A stretch of 25,006 nt of DNA from DASSUC01 sp035649895 (GTDB lineage Bacteria; Actinomycetota; Actinomycetes; Mycobacteriales; Micromonosporaceae), in assembly GCA_035649895.1 (NCBI GenBank), contig DASRIS010000082.1, positions 1-25,006 of the forward strand. The letters are read 5' to 3'. Made by a program: the position numbers and the translations under genes. The notes under the pieces were generated by a model that made no database searches, was not told the origin of the DNA, and saw nothing but the letters and a program-made list of their open reading frames with translations. Shown here in pieces: positions 13,010 through 20,987 of this stretch (its first letter is position 1; every line of letters starts with the position of its first letter).

Positions 13010-14899
13010 ATGCACCTGCTGTGGGTTTCGGACAGCCCTGACACGCCGTCCGGGTTCGGCAACGTGACCCGGTTCGTATGCGCCGGGCTTGCCAGGCGCG
13101 GTCACACGGTGAGCATCCTCGGCTGGCAGTCCACCGAGGCGAGCCGGCACGACGGCTGCGCCGTCCACCCCATGCGCCGGTTCCGCTTCGGCAGCGACGC
13201 GCTCTACTCGTACCTGCTCGAGCGTCGACCGGACGCGGTGGTGGTGCTGGGCGACATCTGGTGGCTGCCGTCGGTCACGCCGCCCTGGGTACGACGGCAC
13301 CTCGCCATGACCGGTACGCCGCTGGTGCTGCACTTCCCGGTCGACGGCGTCCGGGCCGACGGCCTGCTGCCGCCGAGCTGGGTCGAGCTGCTCTCGCACG
13401 CGGACGTGGCGGTGGCGATGAGCCGGTACGGGCAGGCGGTCGCCAGCAGCTGCGGCATCCCGACGCGGTACATCCCCCACGGCGTGGACGTGAACCTCTT
13501 CCGACCGCCACCGGACCGAGCCGAGACAAAACGGGGTACGGGTGTCGCGGACCGGTTCGTGGTCCTGTCCGACAGCCGCAACCAGCCCCGCAAGATGCTG
13601 CCCCGCCTGCTGGACATCTTTGCCCTGTTCGTAGCCGGGCATCCGCAGGCCCTGCTGCACCTGCACACCGACCCGGACGACGCCCGGCACACCAACAGCT
13701 ACTCGTACGACCTGCGCGCCGACCTGCGGCATCGTGGGCTGTCCGGACAGGTGCGGCTGACCGGGGGTTTCCAGATGCGCCGTGGGCGCGGCCTGCCACT
13801 ATCCCAGCTCGCCGCTCTCTACCAGGCGGCAGACGTGCACCTGCTCGCCTCCACGGGAGAGGGCTTCGGCCTGCCTAACGTGCAGGCGGCGGCCGCCGGA
13901 GCGGTTCCGCTGGCGGGTGCGCACAGTGCCTGCCAAGAGCTCGTCGAGGGGCATGGACAGGCGATCACGGTCGCGGACTGGGTCGAGGACGAGTTCGGCA
14001 TCCGGCGCGCTCTGGTGGATGTCGAGGACGCAGCCAAGCGGCTGGCCGGTTACTACGACGACGCGGACCGGCTGCGCCAGGACGCGCAGCGGTCGCGGGC
14101 GTTCGCGCTCTCGTACGGCTGGAACGGGGTGGTCGAGGCCTGGGATGCGCTGCTCCGGTCGCTGCCGGACCAGCCCAGGCACCCACGGCGGCTCGGGCAT
14201 CGGATCCAGGCCACGGTCACCGTGGCCACGCCGGGCCCGGGTGGAGCATCGGTCACGGCGACGCTGAGGGCATTCGACCACGTCGAGGCCAAGCTGGCGG
14301 CCGATGCGGCGGCTGGCCATGAGGTACGCCTGCCGGCCAGCCCGCGGCCAGGACGGGTGGGCGGCGAACCGCGCCCACGAAGGCCGGGGCTGGTCGGTGT
14401 GCCGACCCCGGACCTGCCGGTGTTCCGCGCGCTACAGGAGATCTTCCCGATCCTCCAGGCGTGGTCCTCGGCCTCGTGGTCCGCGACTGCGCCGTCCACC
14501 GCGGCCCTGTCCACCGCCGCGCTGTCTTCCCCAGCTGTGATGGGCTCCTGCGGCGGACGTCCGTGGCAGCTGTCCCTGGCCGAGTCGATCATGCTGATGA
14601 ACCTGGGTGCCGGGCTGCCGGACAATGTGCTCATCGCCGCCGCGGTGCTGGGCGTGCCCTGCCTGGGCACGCGGGACTCGGTCCTACAGGCCACACTCTG
14701 GCCAGACCTGTCGCTCGCCTCGCCGGTGGACCCTGTGGATCGAGGGCGTGCGCTGCTCACCAACGCGTCCTTCCTGGATGCCGTGACCGCACGGGCCGAA
14801 CGGACATGTATGGAGGTCGTCGAGCCGCCGCTCTGGCGCCCGTTTGCCGCGTTCCGCGATCACCCGGCAGGTCCAGATCTGACAACAGAAGCCCATTGA
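13010..14899 (+). CDS. GT4-family glycosyltransferase with extra C-terminal GT-like region
   Basis: A 629-residue protein. The N-terminal Rossmann domain starts MHLLWVSDSPDTPSGFGN, with the Gly-rich loop that binds acceptor or phosphate in GT-B enzymes. The nucleotide-sugar half contains RFVVLSDSRNQPRKM (182-196) and GEGFGLPNVQAAAAG (283-297). In the EX7E motif the first Glu is E284 but the second position is Gln292. Residues about 430-520 are Ala/Pro-rich and low in complexity. Residues about 525-610 (SLAESIMLMNLGAGLPDN onward) look like the C-terminal half of another GT-B domain. The protein is much longer than the usual 370-420 residues. The start is ATG 13010, with GGTGGG very close to it; ATG 12995 is an alternative. 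It leads a cluster of sugar-transfer genes. Donor and acceptor are unknown. Confidence 0.85.
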   Translation: MHLLWVSDSPDTPSGFGNVTRFVCAGLARRGHTVSILGWQSTEASRHDGCAVHPMRRFRFGSDALYSYLLERRPDAVVVLGDIWWLPSVTPPWVRRHLAMTGTPLVLHFPVDGVRADGLLPPSWVELLSHADVAVAMSRYGQAVASSCGIPTRYIPHGVDVNLFRPPPDRAETKRGTGVADRFVVLSDSRNQPRKMLPRLLDIFALFVAGHPQALLHLHTDPDDARHTNSYSYDLRADLRHRGLSGQVRLTGGFQMRRGRGLPLSQLAALYQAADVHLLASTGEGFGLPNVQAAAAGAVPLAGAHSACQELVEGHGQAITVADWVEDEFGIRRALVDVEDAAKRLAGYYDDADRLRQDAQRSRAFALSYGWNGVVEAWDALLRSLPDQPRHPRRLGHRIQATVTVATPGPGGASVTATLRAFDHVEAKLAADAAAGHEVRLPASPRPGRVGGEPRPRRPGLVGVPTPDLPVFRALQEIFPILQAWSSASWSATAPSTAALSTAALSSPAVMGSCGGRPWQLSLAESIMLMNLGAGLPDNVLIAAAVLGVPCLGTRDSVLQATLWPDLSLASPVDPVDRGRALLTNASFLDAVTARAERTCMEVVEPPLWRPFAAFRDHPAGPDLTTEAH

Positions 14900-14930
14900 C
14901 CGCAGTCCTTTGACAAGAACGGAGCCAGAA

Positions 14931-15515
14931 ATGTCCCACCCCGACAGCGGTGACGGCGCCCCAGCGCCGGTCGACGCGCCTCCCGACCAGACCACCACCA
15001 GCGAGTTCGAGGCGGTCATCCGTGGCCTGCAGCCACTGCCCACCCAGCCCTGGCCGCACGCCCCGTCCGGGAGTGCCGTCCCGCTCGCCCAGGTGCTCGG
15101 TGCGTTGGTGCGCAGCGTCGCCGACGCCCAGCTCGCCGCAGACGTCGCCGCGGCAAAGGCAGTCGCCGCGGCCGCTGAGGAGCCCAGGAACGAGTCCTCC
15201 ACCTGGGCGGCCGGCGTACTGCCGTCGTTCTACCAGATCGCCGAGATCGCCGTCGATGTCAGCCTGGACCTGCGCTTCGCCCCGGTTGGTCCGCCCGACG
15301 CGGCGGTGTTGTCGGCGCTGGTGACGAGCCCGACCGGTGGGGCGGGCACCACCAAGGCCGACGAGGCAGGCGCTGCCGAGGTCAGCAAGGCGGGTGCCGC
15401 CGAGGTGGCTGGCAGGCCGGTGCGTGTCGTGCTGCGCCAGGTGCCGCCGCCGGCCGCCGTGATGGCCGGCCTCCCCGTCCCCCATCCCGCCGAGACCCCG
15501 ATCCACTTCGACTGA
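14931..15515 (+). CDS. Hypothetical protein between two glycosyltransferases
   Basis: A 194-residue protein of unrecognised family. Start ATG 14931 has GGAG at 14921-14924, six bases away. An acidic/proline-rich N-terminus is followed by an alanine-rich helical stretch (about 60-90), then a segment (SFYQIAEIAVDVSLDLRF) with beta character. An Ala/Gly/Lys/Glu run containing the repeat AGAAEV twice follows, then a final strand-like region VRVVLRQVPPP. There is no signal peptide or membrane helix. It sits 31 bp after the GT4 gene and 36 bp before the GT2 gene, so it is probably co-expressed with them. It could be an acceptor, scaffold or accessory protein of the glycosylation cluster; that is inference from position only. 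Confidence 0.75.
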   Translation: MSHPDSGDGAPAPVDAPPDQTTTSEFEAVIRGLQPLPTQPWPHAPSGSAVPLAQVLGALVRSVADAQLAADVAAAKAVAAAAEEPRNESSTWAAGVLPSFYQIAEIAVDVSLDLRFAPVGPPDAAVLSALVTSPTGGAGTTKADEAGAAEVSKAGAAEVAGRPVRVVLRQVPPPAAVMAGLPVPHPAETPIHFD

Positions 15516-15551
15516 CCCTTGCATCCGGAGGTCCCTGGTATACGTCGGGCT

Positions 15552-16331
15552 ATGAAGACTGCGCTTGTCGTGGTGGCGTACGGCCTGCCGTACTCCACCC
15601 GGCTGTTCGAAACCTCCCGTAGCTGCCGCCAGGATCTACGCATCCACCTGTTCCGCCACTCCGGCAGGCCGAACGTGGTCCGGGACTGCGAGCAGGTCGC
15701 CAGCTGGCCAGAGGTCACCTACTACCCGTACGGGACGAACCGGGGCGTCGCCAAGAGCTGGAACGAGGCCATGGTGACCGCCTTCGCGGACTGCGACGTG
15801 GTGGTGTTCGCCAACGACGACGTCTACTTCTCGGACGGCGACCTTGACCGCCTCGTGGCGCGGGCAGCCGCCCGGCCCGAGCACTACATCGTCACCTGTG
15901 CCGGCGTCGACCTCGTCCGGCAGGAGCGGGTGCCCAGCCTGGGCTACGCATGCTTCGCCATGAACCGGACCGCCTTCGACACGCTGGGCTGCTTCGACCA
16001 GAACCTGTTCCCGATCTACTGCGAGGATGAGGACTACGCCTACCGCGCCAAGCTCGCCGGGCTGACCGAGGAGAACTGCCCGTCCACAATGGTCCATCAC
16101 TTCGGCAGCGCGGCCATCCGGACGTTTCCCGAGCTGGGCACCCAGAACCGGCTCACGCACGGGCGCAACCTCGACTACTACCAGCGCAAGTGGGGCGGCC
16201 TGGCCCGGCAGGAGGCGTACCGGCACCCCTTTGACAATGCCGACTTTGACCACCGGATCCCGCCGGAGCGGCGCCACGCCCCGTACGGCCTGGGGTTCGA
16301 CCGCACCGACCATGACATCGTCGCGGTCTAG
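15552..16331 (+). CDS. Glycosyltransferase family 2 (GT-A)
   Basis: A 259-residue inverting-type glycosyltransferase. The N-terminus MKTALVVVAYGLP is the first beta strand of the GT-A fold. NRGVAKSWNEAM (63-74) is the typical GT2 donor-side segment. FANDDVYFS contains the metal-binding NDD (88-90), and GCFDQNLFPIYCEDEDYAYR (from about 146) holds the acidic ED-x-D-Y motif seen in rhamnosyl- and galactofuranosyl-type GT2 enzymes. There is no membrane segment. The start is ATG 15552. A GGAGG near 15527 is too distant to be its ribosome site, so initiation signals are weak. It ends eight bases before the DUF2064 gene. The sugar specificity cannot be read from sequence. Confidence 0.9.
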   Translation: MKTALVVVAYGLPYSTRLFETSRSCRQDLRIHLFRHSGRPNVVRDCEQVASWPEVTYYPYGTNRGVAKSWNEAMVTAFADCDVVVFANDDVYFSDGDLDRLVARAAARPEHYIVTCAGVDLVRQERVPSLGYACFAMNRTAFDTLGCFDQNLFPIYCEDEDYAYRAKLAGLTEENCPSTMVHHFGSAAIRTFPELGTQNRLTHGRNLDYYQRKWGGLARQEAYRHPFDNADFDHRIPPERRHAPYGLGFDRTDHDIVAV

Positions 16332-16338
16332 CCGGCCC

Positions 16339-16980
16339 ATGAGGTGCCTGGCCGCGTCCATACTGGTGATCGCGAAGGCGCCGGGGGCCGGCCGGAGCAA
16401 GACCCGGCTGTGCCCGCCGCTGACCCCGGCGGAGGCCGCCGATGTGGCCCGGGCGTCCCTCGCCGACACGCTGTGCGCGGTCTGCCGGGTGCCGGTACGC
16501 CGCCGGGTGCTGGTGCTCGACGGTGACCCGGCCGGCATCGTGCCACCCGGAGTCGACCTGGTGCCTCAGGCCGGCGGCGGCCTGGACGAGCGGCTGGCCG
16601 CCGCGTTCGACGAGGTGGGTGGGCCCGGTCTGCTCATAGGGATGGACACGCCGCAGGTCACCCCGGCCCTGCTGGAGTCGGCCGTCGCGCTGCTCCTGGG
16701 GCCAGGGGTGGATGCGGTGCTCGGGCTCGCCGAGGACGGCGGCTGGTGGGCCATCGGGCTGCGTACGCCCGATCCGGCGCTGTTTCTCGGCGTGCCGATG
16801 AGCACCCCGGTGACCGGCGCCCGGCAGCGCGCCCGGCTGGACCAGTACGGCCTGCGCACGTGTGAGCTGCCGGTGCTGCGTGACGTGGACACGATCGAGG
16901 ACGCGTACGCGGTCGCTCGCCTGGTGCCCGGGTCCCGGTTCGCCGCGGCGCTGCGCGCTGCTCGACCAGCTCAGGAGTAA
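16339..16980 (+). CDS. DUF2064 / GT-A-fold glycosyltransferase-like protein
   Basis: A 213-residue protein of the DUF2064 (TIGR04282-type) family, predicted nucleotide-sugar transferases with a GT-A core. Visible signatures are IAKAPGAGRSKTRL (11-24, the nucleotide-binding opening KxPxxGxxKTRL), LLIGMDTPQVTPALL (metal-site strand, about 98-112), EDGGWWAIGLR and a final LRDVDTIEDA. The start ATG 16339 lies just after the GT2 stop, with no clear Shine-Dalgarno, so translation may be coupled. It closes the four-gene cluster. Family members often accompany GT2 genes, but their reaction has not been settled. Confidence 0.88.
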   Translation: MRCLAASILVIAKAPGAGRSKTRLCPPLTPAEAADVARASLADTLCAVCRVPVRRRVLVLDGDPAGIVPPGVDLVPQAGGGLDERLAAAFDEVGGPGLLIGMDTPQVTPALLESAVALLLGPGVDAVLGLAEDGGWWAIGLRTPDPALFLGVPMSTPVTGARQRARLDQYGLRTCELPVLRDVDTIEDAYAVARLVPGSRFAAALRAARPAQE

Positions 16981-17120
16981 CGGCGGCAGGGGTCGCGCTC
17001 GCCAGACGAGCTGCGCGGCGAGGAGACGCGGGCGTCTGTCTGTGGACGGCGCTGAGGGCGAGCTTCGCAGTTACATGGCGAGTCGTGACGGCCTGTCGGC
17101 GTCACCCCGATGGTTGGTGG
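16981..17120. other. Spacer without a supported gene
   Basis: Between the DUF2064 stop and the regulator fossil there is about 140 bp with no frame I can support on either strand and no clear terminator. Confidence 0.4.
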
Positions 17121-17228
17121 TCACAGTGCTGCCTGGTCAGTGGGCGGACCAAGACCGGCGAGCTTGGCGCAGGCCTGGGCGGCGTCGGGGTGATCGAGGT
17201 CGTCGAAGATGGCCAACGCCTGCTGCCA
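17121..17228 (-). pseudogene. C-terminal fossil of a SARP/AfsR-type TPR regulator
   Basis: The minus strand encodes 35 residues, WQQALAIFDDLDHPDAAQ then ACAKLAGLG, ending in a genuine TGA at 17121-17123. The pattern W..ALAIFDDL.HPDA..V.AKLA is the usual last TPR helix of AfsR/SARP-type and related NB-ARC/TPR regulators. Everything upstream of the Trp is replaced by the kinase fragment on the opposite strand, so only the gene's tail survives. The family call rests on this short but characteristic motif. Confidence 0.55.
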
Positions 17229-17995
17229 GGACCAACACGAGGACGCGTTCTATCCCGTGATGCCCTGGTTCGACAAGAACCTGCCCGAGGTACTGCCGGC
17301 GAACGGTGATCTGGGCTGGGACGACTTCGCCGAGCAGTGGGGACTTCCGCTGGTCGAGGCGCTGGCCCATGCGCATCAGCGCGACGTCGTCCACCGCGAT
17401 GTCAAACCCGCGAACATCCTGATCGCAGAGGACGGCACCCCCAAGCTGGCCGACTTCGGCATCAGCAAGATCCGCAGCCAGATGGTCACGGAGCTGACGC
17501 TCGTCGAGCACTCGCGTCCGTACGCGCCGCCGGACCGGCAGGGCATGGCCAGCGCGAGCCGGGACGTTTGGGGCTTCGCCGCGACCGCGTTGCGCTGCCT
17601 GACCAGCGGCCCGTTCGACGACTACCCCGACATCCCGGCAGCTTTGGCTGACATCGATGTGCCGCCGAAGGCGCATGAGCTGCTCACCCAGTGCACCAGC
17701 CACAACCCGCTAGCCCGGCCGCAGAACGCGGTTGTGCTGCGCAGCCGGCTTCGGGAAATCCAGTCCCTCCGGCAGCGACGGTTCTCGACGTACGTCCGCC
17801 ATCTGCAGCTACGGGTAAGCGAGGACGCGGCCCGACGGCTGGCCGCGCCGCCGCTGGACCGCGACGCCGACGTCATCGAACAGGCGCTTACGCGCGAGCT
17901 CGCCCAAGGTAGCCACCTGCTGCGGTACACCGATGGCGCCGGAAACGTGTCCGTCGAGCGTGGTGGTTCTCGTCAACGGGATGCTGCGGGTCTGA
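17229..17995 (+). pseudogene. Ser/Thr protein kinase, 5'-truncated
   Basis: The readable kinase sequence starts mid-domain at HEDAFYPVMPWFDKNLPEV. It contains the catalytic loop VVHRDVKPANILI, the DFGISK metal motif, a YAPPDRQ segment in the APE position and RDVWGFAATAL. The Gly-rich loop, the VAIK lysine and the alpha-C glutamate are all absent, so ATP binding would be lost. After the kinase lobe come about 80 residues of unrecognised sequence up to LLRYTDGAGN. There the frame appears to slip: the neighbouring frame gives SSVVVLVNGMLRV with a stop at 17993-17995, while the open frame itself runs on to 18366 with low-quality sequence. An ATG at 17209 lies inside the antisense regulator fossil and is probably not an authentic start. 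Confidence 0.6.
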
Positions 17996-18017
17996 CCTCA
18001 GTCGCCGCAGGAACACA

Positions 18018-18425
18018 CTACCCGGCGTCGGATGGGTCCGGCAGCCCCGATACAAGGCACAACTCGACCTCGACCCCCCACAACAGCTTCTCCTCGCAGC
18101 CCGCAGCGAGCCACGATCGGGCCTGCGCAAGGAACTCGGCAACCCATTCATCGCCACCGCCAGGGAAGCCGAAACGTCCACTATGGAGGTGGAGGTCAGG
18201 GCCGAGATACTTGATGACCAGCGACACATCGTCCCAGCTGGATACTTCGACAACAACACCCCGGTCGGCCTTCACGCGCACCACACTCGCACTGATATCC
18301 AGGGTCACTCGACGTCCGCCGGCAAACGTGAGCCGGAGCTCCGCATCCTTTCCGTTGCCAAAGTGAACGACCGACTCAAGCCGCTCACCGGCGAACGGCA
18401 AAGAGACCCACGTCGCTACATTCAT
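18018..18425 (-). CDS. Hypothetical small soluble protein
   Basis: A 135-residue protein starting at ATG 18425 (MNVATWVSLPFAGERLESV), with a short GGA four bases upstream. The composition alternates strands and ends with a helix: LRLTFAGGRRVTLDIS, VVVEVSSWDDVSLVIKYLGP, then GGGDEWVAEFLAQARSWLAA. There is no signal peptide or membrane segment. I do not recognise the family. The size, acidity and location among gene remnants resemble immunity-type or orphan accessory proteins, but this is only a suggestion. It is convergent with the kinase pseudogene. Confidence 0.6.
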   Translation of the reverse strand: MNVATWVSLPFAGERLESVVHFGNGKDAELRLTFAGGRRVTLDISASVVRVKADRGVVVEVSSWDDVSLVIKYLGPDLHLHSGRFGFPGGGDEWVAEFLAQARSWLAAGCEEKLLWGVEVELCLVSGLPDPSDAG

Positions 18426-18732
18426 GATTCCATCATCCCGTCCCACCAGGCGCCACAGGTCACAGGCCGAGCGGTAGACGGAACTCGGGGCGTTGCACCA
18501 TCCGGTCCAGCGGCAGAGCCATCCACAGCAGTCGCCGCCCGGGCCTCCACCGCCTCGGCGAGGAGACCGTCCGCAGTGTTCGTGGCATGGCAACGCAGCC
18601 TTACGGGACGACCTCGGCTACTCTCCTGAGACGGTGCGGGCGGTGTCTCATTACTCCAGGATCTCAGGCAGATCGTGGACGAGCTGACCGAGCAGTACGA
18701 GAGCCGCGGTAAGAGACTCGTCATCGACAAGG
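18426..18732. other. Gap with no well-supported gene
   Basis: About 300 bp separate the small hypothetical gene from the RpiB-like gene, both on the minus strand. All three minus frames are at least partly open but none has convincing composition or start signals. The only item worth noting is the 29-codon ORF at 18651-18740 (separate entry). Confidence 0.4.
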
Positions 18733-18740
18733 TCAGCCAT
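18651..18740 (-). CDS. Possible 29-residue coupled peptide
   Basis: ATG 18740 lies inside the end of the RpiB-like gene; the two overlap by eight bases. The ORF encodes MADLVDDESLTAALVLLG followed by QLVHDLPEILE and a TAA stop. Its amphipathic composition looks protein-like, but it is too short to judge and may be the start of a decayed gene. Confidence 0.25.
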   Translation of the reverse strand: MADLVDDESLTAALVLLGQLVHDLPEILE

Positions 18741-19194
18741 GAGGCCCGCTGCGGGTGACCGCCATCTCGTCGACGTGGGCGATGTTGGCGCGGTCGGTGT
18801 CGTCGGTGCTCGCTGCTCCCGCGAACCACGCATCGAGGATCTCGCCGAGCAGCGGCTCGGAGACCACGCGCAGGCTGAGCGCGAGCACGTTGGCATCGTT
18901 CCATTTGCGAGCACCGTCGGCGGTGTACGCGTCCGCGCACAGCGCCGCCCGTACCCCTTGGACCTTGTTGGCCGCGATCGCCGCACCAGTGCCCGTCCAG
19001 CAGCACACGACGGCCTGCTCGGCCCGGCCCTCGGCGACGTCACGGGCGGCCGCCTCGGCGCACCAGGCCCAGTCCGCCCGGTCGCCGTCGGCGAGCGCCC
19101 CATGCGGGACCACGTCGTGGCCCCGGCGGGCCAGCTCGGCCGCGAGGATCGGAGCGATGCCGTCGCGCGAGTCCGCCGCAATCGCGATGTGCAT
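18733..19194 (-). CDS. RpiB/LacA/LacB-family sugar-phosphate isomerase-like protein
   Basis: A 153-residue protein with the family's N-terminal strand (MHIAIAADSRDG), the anion-binding loop CCWTGTGAAIAANKVQGVRA (64-83, catalytic-type Cys65) and the KWNDANVLAL segment (97-106). In typical RpiB enzymes the residue before NDANVL is a His that opens the sugar ring; here it is Trp98. The CGTG loop also reads CWTG. Isomerase activity on ribose 5-phosphate is therefore uncertain, and another substrate is possible. The start ATG 19194 has no Shine-Dalgarno but has a promoter placed for a leaderless transcript (see the promoter entry). Confidence 0.85.
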   Translation of the reverse strand: MHIAIAADSRDGIAPILAAELARRGHDVVPHGALADGDRADWAWCAEAAARDVAEGRAEQAVVCCWTGTGAAIAANKVQGVRAALCADAYTADGARKWNDANVLALSLRVVSEPLLGEILDAWFAGAASTDDTDRANIAHVDEMAVTRSGPHG

Positions 19195-19200
19195 GGGTCA

Positions 19201-19231
19201 AGGCTAGGCTCATATGCAGGGCCGCGGTCAA
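19201..19231 (-). promoter_or_regulatory. Probable leaderless promoter of the RpiB-like gene
   Basis: On the minus strand TTGACC (19226-19231) and TAGCCT (19201-19206) are separated by 19 bases. The -10 element ends six bases before the ATG, which places transcription start at or next to the start codon. The lack of a ribosome site fits a leaderless mRNA, common in actinomycetes. Confidence 0.5.
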
Positions 19232-19339
19232 CCCGCCGCACCACGGCCAGGTCAGTCCCGATCGGTCCTCATCACCACAGCAGCCTTCTCTGCGACCCAC
19301 CACCCCCCAAAACTGCGAGACAAACGCCCGTCTGGGGAT

Positions 19340-19891
19340 CTAAAGCAATCCATGCCGTCGCGCGTACTGCGGAAACTCGGGACCGGTGCACGGCAGTCTT
19401 AAGCCCGTTGATCGCAGAGCCTCGACCAAGTTCTCCGTCGCTCCCTGCGTCAGCTTGCCGTCGCGACAGGCTCCGGCGAGCAACCAGACGGTGCCGTGAA
19501 CCCGCGCGCCGTATGCTCGGCCGACACGCACCGCCTCTCGGTCGTCAGTGACTGCCACTCCGCCACGGAGCTCAGCGGCGGCAAGCACGCTGGCCTCACC
19601 AAGATCGCGGTCGCCCGGACCCACCCGCTTCGTCCACTTTACGAAGCATCGGATCTCGCCAAGGGTGTCCAGTTGTGCAACCTGGACCCAGTCGAGCACG
19701 AGGGTCTCGTCCAGCGCGGGGTGTCTGGTCGCGCCCTGACGCAGTTCCTCCACCACGACACGAGTTGTCCAACATGCGGAGTCAATTACGAGATCGCGCA
19801 GGACGTCCAGCCGCTCTGCTCGCGCAAAGTGACCGAGGCACATGGTGTCGAATACCAAGCTGCTGCCGCCAGAACCGCTGGCTCCGGTCAC
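19340..19891 (-). CDS. PIN-domain protein, probable toxin or nuclease
   Basis: A 183-residue protein with the order of acidic residues expected of PIN RNases: D15 in LVFDTMCLGHF, E48/E49 in VVVEELRQG, E99 in DRDLGEASVLAAAEL and D116/D117 in GVAVTDDREAVRVG. PIN domains cleave RNA using Mg2+ or Mn2+, often as VapC-like toxins. Start GTG 19891 overlaps the stop of the XRE/ImmA gene as GTGA, so the two are translationally coupled. A COG2856 (XRE-ImmA) protein paired with a PIN protein is a predicted toxin-antitoxin arrangement. The C-terminal 45 residues form an extra helical tail, TQGATENLVEALR onward. Confidence 0.85.
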   Translation of the reverse strand: MTGASGSGGSSLVFDTMCLGHFARAERLDVLRDLVIDSACWTTRVVVEELRQGATRHPALDETLVLDWVQVAQLDTLGEIRCFVKWTKRVGPGDRDLGEASVLAAAELRGGVAVTDDREAVRVGRAYGARVHGTVWLLAGACRDGKLTQGATENLVEALRSTGLRLPCTGPEFPQYARRHGLL

Positions 19892-20985
19892 GGCTCGAGA
19901 TCCATTTCGTCGCGGGAAGGCAGGTCGGATGCACTGATCTGTCCATGCATAAGTTCAACTGCCCTAGCGCTGGTGACAAGACAGTTCCGCCACGCGGTGA
20001 TAACGGCGTGCGCGTAACCCGGCGGCACTCGTACCGATTCCAGGTCGGGTTGCGGCACCCACCCGACAGCATCGAGGAACTCAGCACGGGTCGGGCTGGA
20101 CTGGCTCCACCTTCGACGATCGTGTGCCTCCAGGACGCCTGCGTGCACCGCCTGGCGAAGCGCCAGAGACCAGGAGGTCCGGTGACGTGCGGCGAGCCGT
20201 ATGAGTCCTTCTCGGGAAATGGCGCCACCTCGGCTCTCGGCGGCAACCACTCGCGTGGGAAGCAGCAGCTCGGCCGCGAACACGTCAACCGCAGCCTCCC
20301 GCTCGGCTCGCGACGCGTGAACTCCAAGGTCGCTGGAGTACTCATCCCCTAGCATCAGGTGCCCCAGTTCGTGGGCAACAGTCGCACGCCGACGCCCCGG
20401 GTCGCCCCGAAGGCTTACCACGGCGGCTGCCAGATCGCCATCGACGATCGAGGCGCCATCACCGGGCAGCTCGGTAACCAGTACATACTGCCCGGCCCGT
20501 TCGCAGAACTCCATCAGAGCGTCGATAGGCCCGTCGTCAAAGCCGAGCTGTTCCCGCGCCCACAAGGCGGCGTCTCGAGCGGCGGCCGGGGACTCCACCG
20601 ATGCCGGATAGATCAGCAAGGGCTGTGACCGCAAAAGGCCAAGCTCTATGAGCTGCTGCAGCTCTCGCAACCATATGACGAGTGCCACCTCAAGTCGGTG
20701 CGACTCGCGGGCCATCTCGGTGTCGCTGTCCTCAGTCATCACCTGAGTCCGACGCGAGAGGATCCGCGGCTGCGGTTGTAGGAGGTAGTCCATCGGCACC
20801 TGCAGCACCAACGAGAGGCGAGCGAGCTCAAGGGCGTCGACCCTGCGGTTACCGGCCTCAATCTTGGCGATCATAGTCCGATCGAGGCCGACTCGACTGG
20901 CCAGGTCGGCCTGGGACATCCCGATAGCTAGTCGTGCCTGGCGAAGTTGCTCGCCGACCTCTGTCCACCCAGGGTCTTCCGTCAT
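19888..20985 (-). CDS. XRE-family regulator fused to ImmA/IrrE metallopeptidase
   Basis: A 365-residue protein. Residues about 8-65 are a lambda-repressor-like helix-turn-helix (LRQARLAIGMSQADLASRVG, then DRTMIAKIEAGNRRV). Residues about 135-260 are an ImmA/IrrE (COG2856) metallopeptidase with zinc motif H205-E-L-G-H209 and the third ligand, probably E230, in EREAAVDVFAAELLLP. Such fusions act as self-regulating repressors or antitoxins, and in some systems are removed or activated by proteolysis. The start is ATG 20985. It has no Shine-Dalgarno; a GTG at 21003 is in frame but lies beyond the palindrome, and a GATTAT -10-like box six bases upstream suggests a leaderless mRNA from ATG 20985. 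It is followed by the PIN gene with a 4-bp overlap. Confidence 0.9.
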   Translation of the reverse strand: MTEDPGWTEVGEQLRQARLAIGMSQADLASRVGLDRTMIAKIEAGNRRVDALELARLSLVLQVPMDYLLQPQPRILSRRTQVMTEDSDTEMARESHRLEVALVIWLRELQQLIELGLLRSQPLLIYPASVESPAAARDAALWAREQLGFDDGPIDALMEFCERAGQYVLVTELPGDGASIVDGDLAAAVVSLRGDPGRRRATVAHELGHLMLGDEYSSDLGVHASRAEREAAVDVFAAELLLPTRVVAAESRGGAISREGLIRLAARHRTSWSLALRQAVHAGVLEAHDRRRWSQSSPTRAEFLDAVGWVPQPDLESVRVPPGYAHAVITAWRNCLVTSARAVELMHGQISASDLPSRDEMDLEP

Positions 20986-20987
20986 GT

